Positions 25,931 to 31,708 of a DNA stretch of 31,708 nucleotides are shown piece after piece. The translations under genes were made by a program, and so were the position numbers. The stretch's first letter is position 1; the number at the start of each line of letters is the position of its first letter. The DNA comes from PUPG01 sp964463915 (lineage in GTDB: Bacteria; Bacteroidota; Bacteroidia; Bacteroidales; UBA7960), in NCBI GenBank assembly GCA_964463915.1, contig CAYXEH010000029.1, positions 1 through 31,708 of the forward strand, read 5' to 3'. Below the pieces are notes generated by a model. The model saw nothing but the letters and a program-made list of their open reading frames with translations. It was not told the DNA's origin and made no database searches.

Positions 25931-25965
25931 AAGCCCCGGCCGTGTGAAGCCGGGGCTTTTTTTTT
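25931..25965 (+). terminator. Rho-independent terminator of the SusC/SusD operon
   Basis: AAGCCCCGGC (25931-25940) pairs perfectly with GCCGGGGCTT (25949-25958) around an eight-base loop, and the T-run continues to 25965. The strongest terminator in the window. Confidence 0.92.
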
Positions 25966-26006
25966 AACTATCGCAAAAAGATATGGCCTTTTCGGCTTCA
26001 TATATT

Positions 26007-26014
26007 TACCTTTG
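26007..26014 (+). promoter_or_regulatory. -7 box for pdxA
   Basis: TACCTTTG matches TAnnTTTG 30 bases before the pdxA start. No clear -33 TTG. It lies just after the Sus operon terminator, so pdxA and murF-alr should form a separate transcription unit. Confidence 0.5.
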
Positions 26015-26043
26015 CAGGAAGAAATTCATTATCAGACCAAATA

Positions 26044-27138
26044 ATGCAGGCGAGAATGGAAAAAGCACAGACCCAGCAGCAAACTATCAAAATAGGGATC
26101 AGCCATGGTGATGTGAATGGCATCAGCTACGAGATCATCATGAAAACCCTCAGTGATTCGCGCATACTTGATTTTTTTGTCCCCGTTGTATATGGTTCAT
26201 CCAAGGTAGCCTCCTATCACAAGAAGCTGCTGAACATTCAGGATTTTAATTTCCATGTGGTCCGGTCTGCTGATCAGGCGGTGCCCGGTAAAGCCAACCT
26301 GATCAATATTTTCCAGGAAGAGGTGAAAATTGACCTTGGTCAGAATACGGAAATTGCCGGAAAAGCGGCCCTGCAATCATTGGAACAGGCGACTGACGAC
26401 CTGGCCAAAGGACATATCGATGCCCTGGTTACCGCACCCATCAATAAGCAAAACATCCAAAGTGAAGATTTTGCATTCCCTGGTCATACGGAATACCTGA
26501 CCAAGAAATTCGGGGCGGATGAAAGCCTGATGCTGATGGTCAGCAATGAAATACGAATCGGGGTAATCACCGGCCATATCCCGCTGAGAGAAGTATCCGC
26601 TAAAATCAGCCATGAAGGGATATTAAGCAAGGTTCGTGTGCTGAACAACTCCCTGAAAAAGGATTTTGGGATTCATAAACCAAAAATAGCCATTCTCGGG
26701 TTGAATCCCCACGCAGGTGACAAAGGAGTCATTGGCCTGGAAGAGGAGGAATCGTGTATCCCTGCTATTCAGCAGGCTTTTGATGAGGGCATCCTTGCAT
26801 TCGGACCTTACCCGGCAGATGGTTTTTTTGGATCTGCTTCATTTAATGATTTTGACGGAATCCTGGCCATGTACCATGACCAGGGGCTGATTCCTTTCAA
26901 AACACTGGCGTTTAAGAGCGGGGTGAATTATACGGCAGGATTGCCGGTTGTCCGGACCTCGCCGGCCCATGGCACCGCATTTGACCTGGCAGGAAAGAAT
27001 CTGGCGGCTCCGGATGCTTTTCGTGAATCGGTTTACCTGGCCATCGATATTGTGAAAAACAGGAAGATGCACGAGGAGATCACAAAAAACCCACTTCACT
27101 CCGGAAACGAACATGACAATAACAATGATCAGGACTGA
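26044..27138 (+). CDS. pdxA: 4-hydroxythreonine-4-phosphate dehydrogenase
   Basis: 364 residues. Oxidises 4-phosphohydroxy-L-threonine in the DXP-dependent route to pyridoxal phosphate; cytoplasmic, metal-dependent dimer. Family motifs: IGISHGDVNGISYEII at the N-terminus, LVTAPINKQNI, FPGHTEYLTKKF with the metal-binding histidine, GLNPHAGDKGVIGLEEE, and MYHDQGLIPFKTLAF with another metal-binding histidine. RTSPAHGTAFDLAG near the C-terminus is also typical. Met5 is an alternative start. The fused murF-alr gene follows on the same strand after about 40 bases; its racemase half needs PLP. pdxJ is not in view. Confidence 0.96.
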   Translation: MQARMEKAQTQQQTIKIGISHGDVNGISYEIIMKTLSDSRILDFFVPVVYGSSKVASYHKKLLNIQDFNFHVVRSADQAVPGKANLINIFQEEVKIDLGQNTEIAGKAALQSLEQATDDLAKGHIDALVTAPINKQNIQSEDFAFPGHTEYLTKKFGADESLMLMVSNEIRIGVITGHIPLREVSAKISHEGILSKVRVLNNSLKKDFGIHKPKIAILGLNPHAGDKGVIGLEEEESCIPAIQQAFDEGILAFGPYPADGFFGSASFNDFDGILAMYHDQGLIPFKTLAFKSGVNYTAGLPVVRTSPAHGTAFDLAGKNLAAPDAFRESVYLAIDIVKNRKMHEEITKNPLHSGNEHDNNNDQD

Positions 27139-27179
27139 ATGGGTCAGCAGGGCCTGATCAGCAGAAAAAAACTGTGATA

Positions 27180-29678
27180 ATGGCAATGGTTGCCGGTTAT
27201 TCTGTGGAAAAGATCGCTCCTGTGCTCGATGGACACTGCGATTGCCCGTTTGCTGCACATTACACCGTACGTTTCCTGCTTACTGACAGCCGGCAGCTGC
27301 TCTCACCGAAGGAAACCCTTTTCTTTGCGCTGCGAACCAGGCAAAATGACGGACACCGTTATATAAGTGAATTATTACAAAAAGGAGTGCGTTGCTTTGT
27401 CGTGGAAGATATACCCCGTCAGCTTCTCCGCCAATTCCCCGATGCCTGTTTTATTAAGGTGCCGAAGCCATTGGATGCCTTGCAAAGGCTGGCTGCCTTT
27501 CATCGGAACAATTGCCAGGTGCCGGTTCTGGCCATTACCGGGAGCAATGGTAAAACAGTTGTGAAAGAATGGATTTGTCAGCTGCTTGGTGAAAAGCGTT
27601 TTATTGCAAGAAATCCAAAGAGTTACAACTCTCAGATCGGTGTGCCATTGTCGGTGTGGCTGATGACCAACCAACATGATCTGGGTGTTTTCGAAGCAGG
27701 GATATCCCAAAAGGGAGAAATGGAACGGTTGCAGAAAATCTTGTCTCCGGAAATCGGGATATTCACAAATATTGGTCCGGCCCATGACGAGGGTTTTGCC
27801 TCAAGAAAGGAAAAAATCCGGGAGAAGCTGAGGTTGTTCAATGAAGTCGGCACATTGATCTTTTGTGCAGACCAGGAACCCGTTCAGCGGGAAGTGCAAG
27901 TGTGGCACCGGGAACATTCTGCTGTGCAATTGTTTTCGTGGGGTTTTCACCCTGAAGCTGACCTGCGGATTGTCAGCATGGAAAAGGAACAGGGGCAATG
28001 CCTGGTTTCCTTGAGTTGCCGTGGAAGCGGGATGATGGTCACGATCCCGTTCACCGATGACGCATCAGTAGAAAATGCCATGCATTGCCTGGCTTATCTG
28101 AAACATGCAGGTTACCGGGATGACCTGATCATGTCCGGCTTATCCCGGTTGCAGCCGGTAGCCATGCGACTGGAGATGAAAGAGGGAGTCAACAACTCCA
28201 CCATCATCAATGATTCATACAATGCCGACTTGCATTCACTGGCCATTGCCCTTGACTTCCTGAACAGCCAGCCCCGGCATCAAATGAAAACCCTTATTCT
28301 TTCGGATATCCTCCAGAGCGGTATCCCAACCGCTGAGTTGTACAAAGAAGTTCAGTCGTTGCTTGCCTCCAAGGGCGTGGACCGGCTTATCGGAATCGGG
28401 CCTGAAATTTCATCCGGTAAAGAGAACTTCTCTTTACCCGCCTCGTTTTATCCTGATACCGAAACTTTTATTGCAGAAACAGACTTTTCTGAATTTAATA
28501 ACGAGGCCATTTTGCTGAAAGGAGCCAGGGTGTTTGGATTTGAACGGTTAAGTAACCTGCTTCAGCAAAAAGATCACCAGACCTTGCTTGAGGTGGACCT
28601 TGACGCCCTGGTCCATAACCTGAATGTGTTCCGGTCGGTACTGACTCCCGGGGTAAAAACGATGGGAGTCGTTAAGGCATTTTCTTACGGAAGCGGAAGT
28701 GTCGAGGTGGCCCGGATGCTGCAGTATCATCAGGTAGATTATCTCGCGGTGGCTTATGCAGATGAGGGAAAAGAGCTCCGTGAAGGGGGGATTCATTTGC
28801 CTGTGATCGTGATGAATCCGGAGGTCAGGAGTTTTGAGTCCCTGATCCGCCATAAGCTGGAACCGGAGATTTATGGGTTTTCTGTGCTAAAAAAGCTGAT
28901 GGGCGAGCTGGATAAATCATTCACCGGCCAGGAGCCGCTTCCTGTACACCTGAAAATTGATACCGGCATGCATCGACTGGGGTTTTTACCCGGGGAGGTG
29001 GATAAGCTGGCGGAAATGATCGTGGAGAATCCCTACATAAGAGTCGCTTCTGTCTTTTCCCACCTGGCTGCCAGTGAAGATCCGGCCCACGATCCCTTTA
29101 CCCGGAAACAGATCGAAAGATTCCGTGAGGTTTGCATCAGGATGGAAAGCCTGCTTGGTTATCCTTTCATGAGGCATATTTGTAATTCTTCGGCCATTTC
29201 CCGTTTCCCCGATGCCCGTTTTGACATGGTGCGCCTTGGTATCGGCTTATACGGGATCAGTGGAGACCCTGAAATTCAAACCTTGCTCAGGCATGTAAGT
29301 ACTTTTCGGTCGGTGGTTTCACAGGTAAAGCATATACCCGCGGGTGAAACGGTGGGCTACGGACGTGCCGGGGTTGCCACAGAAGACATGATAGTGGCCA
29401 TCGCACCCGTCGGGTATGCGGACGGGCTGAACCGCCGCCTGGGCAACGGTAAAGGCAGGTTGCTGGTGAAAGGGAGGGTGGCCCCGGTGGTGGGGCAGAT
29501 CTCCATGGATATGTGTGCAGTTGATGTGACGGGGCTGAATGTGAATGAAGGAGACGAGGTAATTGTTTTTGGCCCCCGGTTGCCGGTAACTGAACTGGCC
29601 GATGCCCTGGAGACGATCCCCTATGAGGTGTTAACTTCTGTTTCGCGGCGTGTGAAACGGATCTATTACCAGGAATAG
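27180..29678 (+). CDS. murF-alr: Bifunctional MurF ligase / alanine racemase
   Basis: 832 residues from the ATG at 27180; GTG at 27174 and ATG at 27186 are alternative starts. The N-terminal part (about 1-455) is MurF, which adds D-Ala-D-Ala to the UDP-MurNAc tripeptide: ATP P-loop GSNGKT at 121-126, then KSYNSQIGVP, FEAGISQKGEM and NDSYNADLHSL. The C-terminal part (from about 468) is a fold-III PLP racemase: LEVDLDALVHNL, VVKAFSYGSGS with PLP lysine K499, LKIDTGMHRLGF, VRLGIGLYG, ETVGYGRAG and VGQISMDMCAVDV. One protein therefore makes D-alanine and attaches the dipeptide, though Ddl must act between. The fusion is known in Bacteroidota. It follows pdxA closely. Confidence 0.95.
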   Translation: MAMVAGYSVEKIAPVLDGHCDCPFAAHYTVRFLLTDSRQLLSPKETLFFALRTRQNDGHRYISELLQKGVRCFVVEDIPRQLLRQFPDACFIKVPKPLDALQRLAAFHRNNCQVPVLAITGSNGKTVVKEWICQLLGEKRFIARNPKSYNSQIGVPLSVWLMTNQHDLGVFEAGISQKGEMERLQKILSPEIGIFTNIGPAHDEGFASRKEKIREKLRLFNEVGTLIFCADQEPVQREVQVWHREHSAVQLFSWGFHPEADLRIVSMEKEQGQCLVSLSCRGSGMMVTIPFTDDASVENAMHCLAYLKHAGYRDDLIMSGLSRLQPVAMRLEMKEGVNNSTIINDSYNADLHSLAIALDFLNSQPRHQMKTLILSDILQSGIPTAELYKEVQSLLASKGVDRLIGIGPEISSGKENFSLPASFYPDTETFIAETDFSEFNNEAILLKGARVFGFERLSNLLQQKDHQTLLEVDLDALVHNLNVFRSVLTPGVKTMGVVKAFSYGSGSVEVARMLQYHQVDYLAVAYADEGKELREGGIHLPVIVMNPEVRSFESLIRHKLEPEIYGFSVLKKLMGELDKSFTGQEPLPVHLKIDTGMHRLGFLPGEVDKLAEMIVENPYIRVASVFSHLAASEDPAHDPFTRKQIERFREVCIRMESLLGYPFMRHICNSSAISRFPDARFDMVRLGIGLYGISGDPEIQTLLRHVSTFRSVVSQVKHIPAGETVGYGRAGVATEDMIVAIAPVGYADGLNRRLGNGKGRLLVKGRVAPVVGQISMDMCAVDVTGLNVNEGDEVIVFGPRLPVTELADALETIPYEVLTSVSRRVKRIYYQE

Positions 29679-29786
29679 TCTTATCGTTTTTCTATGTTTC
29701 CCGTGCTGCAAGGCAAATATATTAACTCCGGTTATCCTGACTGAAAACCCTGTGTTTATCTGACTGTAGCGGTATGAAGGGGATTG

Positions 29787-30368
29787 TTACCAGGCGTGCG
29801 CTACCCAATTTTTGAGTATTTGCCTGCCTGTGCTTGTCATTACACTTTCCGGGTGGAACTGTAACCCTTTAACATCATGGTTTTTGTGTGATATGGCCAT
29901 TACCAGCCCCAGTGAATCTATGGCCGTGGTAATCAGTTCCGGGGGCAGGGATTCCGGATCCACTACCCAGGAATGATAGCGTCCGGTTTCGAAATTTGCC
30001 GGGCACCCGGCAAACAGGGGTTCGCTTTTTTGCGTTACAACAGTGCTGATGGCTTTACCATGCATTACTGAATCGAGGTTCATCAGCGTTCCGCCATATA
30101 CTTCTGCGATGGCCTGGTGCCCCAGGCAGATACCAAGTATGCTTTTTTCCCCGGCATATTTTCGGATCAGTTCACAGCTGATTCCTGCCTCGGAAGGAAG
30201 TCCCGGGCCCGGTGAAACCACAAAACGGTCAAATTTTCCTGCCTCCCGGATGGAGACCTCGTCATTGCGCCTGACAGTCAGCCGGTGGTTTTCGGGCATC
30301 ACAGCCTCTAAAATGTGATAGAGGTTGTAGGTAAATGAATCGTAATTGTCAATAATGAGAATTTGCAT
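29787..30368 (-). CDS. pabA: Glutamine amidotransferase of chorismate enzymes (PabA/TrpG)
   Basis: 193 residues. Class I glutamine amidotransferase that feeds ammonia to a chorismate-using partner for p-aminobenzoate or anthranilate. Motifs: ILIIDNYDSFTYNL, VVSPGPGLPSEAG, the nucleophile elbow GICLGHQAIAE and the catalytic His-Glu in LQFHPESV. The frame is open to 30437, but MQILIIDNYDSFTYN at 30368 is the family start, and the predicted -7 box lies within the longer version. PabA and TrpG cannot be separated by sequence here; the absence of trp genes nearby favours PabA slightly. The component I gene is not in the window. Confidence 0.88.
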   Translation of the reverse strand: MQILIIDNYDSFTYNLYHILEAVMPENHRLTVRRNDEVSIREAGKFDRFVVSPGPGLPSEAGISCELIRKYAGEKSILGICLGHQAIAEVYGGTLMNLDSVMHGKAISTVVTQKSEPLFAGCPANFETGRYHSWVVDPESLPPELITTAIDSLGLVMAISHKNHDVKGLQFHPESVMTSTGRQILKNWVAHAW

Positions 30369-30391
30369 GGATTCTGAAGTGCCGCGAAGGG

Positions 30392-30409
30392 CAAAATTAA
30401 TTAATTTTG
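30392..30409. promoter_or_regulatory. Perfectly palindromic divergent promoter
   Basis: CAAAATTAATTAATTTTG is an exact 18-bp palindrome made of two back-to-back -7 boxes, TAATTTTG on each strand (minus at 30392-30399, plus at 30402-30409). It lies between divergent pabA (start 30368) and ridA (start 30478). No clear -33 boxes; AT-richness makes chance likelier. Confidence 0.45.
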
Positions 30410-30477
30410 GATAATACCGCTTTGACCCGAAATGCACCCCCCATGGGGAGCTATTAATAATTCAAAAATTCAATTGT

Positions 30478-30855
30478 ATGAAAACCATTATTAAAACAAA
30501 GAAAGCGGCCGCACCCGTGGGCCCTTACAACCAGGCAGTTAAAGTAAATGACACCCTTTACGTTTCCGGGCAGATTCCTTTAAACCCGGAAGACGGTGAA
30601 TTGGTGAAAGGCGATGTGCAGGAACAAACCCACATGGTAATGAAGAATCTGGGTGCGATCCTGGAAGAAGCCGGCATGGATTTCAGTAAGGTGGTCAAGT
30701 GCAGCATTTTTATTTCCGACATGCATGACTTTCCCAAAATCAACGAAGTGTATGCATCTTATTTTCAGGATGATCCGCCGGCCAGGGAAACCGTTCAGGT
30801 AGGTGCTTTGCCGAAATTCGTCGATGTGGAGATCAGTTGCATTGCCTGCGAGTAA
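30478..30855 (+). CDS. ridA: RidA-family 2-iminobutanoate/2-iminopropanoate deaminase
   Basis: 125 residues, the standard length. Hydrolyses reactive enamine/imine intermediates released by PLP enzymes, protecting other PLP-dependent proteins. The defining residues are present: Y17 in PVGPYNQAV, R103 in PPARETVQV, and E118 in VEISCIA, with LYVSGQIPLNP near the N-terminus. Forms a trimer in the cytoplasm. Divergent from pabA. A very short ACCG/CGGT hairpin with a weak T-tract lies 12 bases after the stop and is unlikely to be a strong terminator. Confidence 0.96.
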   Translation: MKTIIKTKKAAAPVGPYNQAVKVNDTLYVSGQIPLNPEDGELVKGDVQEQTHMVMKNLGAILEEAGMDFSKVVKCSIFISDMHDFPKINEVYASYFQDDPPARETVQVGALPKFVDVEISCIACE

Positions 30856-30930
30856 AGTCTAAAATTGACCGTTTACGGTTTTGTTGATCTTAAATAAAGA
30901 TTAAAGCGGTATGAAATTAGCTTAAAAACA

Positions 30931-30938
30931 TATCTTTG
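30931..30938 (+). promoter_or_regulatory. -7 box for comM
   Basis: TATCTTTG matches TAnnTTTG 17 bases before the comM ATG. No clear -33 TTG in the AT-rich gap after ridA. Confidence 0.45.
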
Positions 30939-30954
30939 GTGTAAAATCAAGGGT

Positions 30955-31708
30955 ATGCTGATTAAAACATTTGGCAGCGCTGTACAGGGAGTTCATGCCA
31001 CGATAGTAACCGTGGAGGTTTCTGTGGCAGCTGGCGTGAATTATTTTATGGTGGGGCTCCCCGACAGTGCGGTCAGGGAGTCCCACCATCGCATTGAGGC
31101 TGCGTTAAAACATAATGGTTATAAAATCCCGGGTAAGCGGATCGTGGTAAATATGGCGCCGGCCGATATCCGCAAGGAGGGTTCAGCCTATGACCTGACC
31201 ATTGCCTTGGGGATACTGACCGCTACCGGGCAGGTGAATCCCGCGAAAGCAGGGCGTTTCATGATCATGGGGGAACTGTCTCTGGACGGTGGACTGAAAC
31301 CCATCAAGGGGGCTTTGCCCATTGCCATCAATGCCAGAGAATACGGGCTGGAGGGCTTTATCCTGCCTGCGCAGAATGCACGTGAAGCCGCTGTTGTCGA
31401 CCGGCTGAAGGTCTTTGGGGTGAATAACATCATGGAGGTGATCCGGTTTTTCAACGGGGAGTCGTCCCCTGAACCGGTAAGTGTGGATACACGGGCGGAG
31501 TTCAGTGCACGTGCAGCAGCTTATCCCTTTGATTTTTCGGAAGTCAGGGGGCAGGAGAATGTCAAAAGGGCAATGGAGGTGGCGGCAGCGGCTGGCCACA
31601 ATTTGCTTCTGGTGGGTAGCCCGGGGTCCGGGAAAACAATGCTGGCGCGAAGGCTGGCCGGAATCTTACCCCCGCCTTCTTTGCAGGAAGCATTGGAAAC
31701 GACGAAGA
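30955..31708 (+). CDS. comM: YifB/ComM-family Mg-chelatase-like AAA+ ATPase, 3' end cut
   Basis: 251 residues visible; the frame is open at the right edge, with about half the usual 500-residue protein missing. The N-terminal part (LIKTFGSAVQGVHATIVTVE, FMVGLPDSAVRESHHRIEAAL, GKRIVVNMAPADIRKEGSAYDL) is the Lon-protease-like domain typical of the family. ATPase Walker A is GSPGSGKTMLARRLAG near residues 221-236, preceded by FSEVRGQENVKRAMEVAAA. In naturally competent bacteria ComM is a branch-migration helicase that helps integrate donor DNA; the role in Bacteroidota is not established. The start ATG at 30955 matches the family N-terminus. Confidence 0.95.
   Translation, partial: MLIKTFGSAVQGVHATIVTVEVSVAAGVNYFMVGLPDSAVRESHHRIEAALKHNGYKIPGKRIVVNMAPADIRKEGSAYDLTIALGILTATGQVNPAKAGRFMIMGELSLDGGLKPIKGALPIAINAREYGLEGFILPAQNAREAAVVDRLKVFGVNNIMEVIRFFNGESSPEPVSVDTRAEFSARAAAYPFDFSEVRGQENVKRAMEVAAAAGHNLLLVGSPGSGKTMLARRLAGILPPPSLQEALETTK

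Noticed and set aside
31183..31599. 138-residue ORF antisense to comM
   Set aside because: Runs over the conserved Lon-like domain of comM in the opposite direction and has no recognisable motif.

Overview
The window reads as a piece of a Bacteroidota chromosome, probably order Bacteroidales or Marinilabiliales. The evidence is a SusC/SusD pair plus a second SusD-type lipoprotein, a fused MurF-alanine racemase, an AddB-like PD-(D/E)XK protein with Fe-S cysteines, and many TAnnTTTG promoter boxes with almost no Shine-Dalgarno signals. Base composition is fairly even and I see no tRNA, rRNA, insertion sequence, integrase or CRISPR array. Most genes are core; the notable material is in domain fusions and in the gaps between genes.

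Layout. 1-5.4 kb: the 3' part of alaS (+), convergent with a large AddB-like nuclease (-). 5.4-8.3 kb (-): a cell-wall-recycling type pair, a MurU-like nucleotidyltransferase and an AmgK-like sugar kinase fused to the C-terminal domain of RapZ. The gaps around this pair are full of short hairpins and GGTTGTT repeats. 8.3-13.4 kb (+): ferritin-like protein, panB, an RluA-type pseudouridine synthase overlapping panB, and a 977-residue outer-membrane protein combining an HExxH metallopeptidase, a beta-propeller and a probable beta-barrel. 13.5-17.0 kb (-): rfbC, lpdA, a Sfp-type phosphopantetheinyl transferase, and a Rieske-like lipoprotein without the cluster ligands. 17.1-19.0 kb (+): a small charged membrane protein, greA, a HIT hydrolase. 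19.0-21.1 kb (-): ruvC behind a SusD-like lipoprotein. 21.3-26.0 kb (+): divergent SusC/SusD closed by a strong terminator. 26.0-29.7 kb (+): pdxA and murF-alr. 29.8-31.7 kb: pabA/trpG (-), ridA (+) and the 5' part of comM/yifB (+).

How the genes fit together. Two groups concern the cell wall: the AmgK/RapZ-MurU pair would salvage and sense amino sugars, and murF-alr makes D-alanine and adds D-Ala-D-Ala to the precursor. pdxA supplies PLP, the racemase cofactor, from directly upstream. The Sus block is an outer-membrane importer with no enzyme or regulator nearby to indicate its substrate.

The best candidates for something little described are the AmgK-RapZ fusion with paired stem-loops in its leader, the protease-propeller-barrel protein, the cluster-less Rieske-like lipoprotein, and two divergent promoters built as palindromes of back-to-back -7 boxes.
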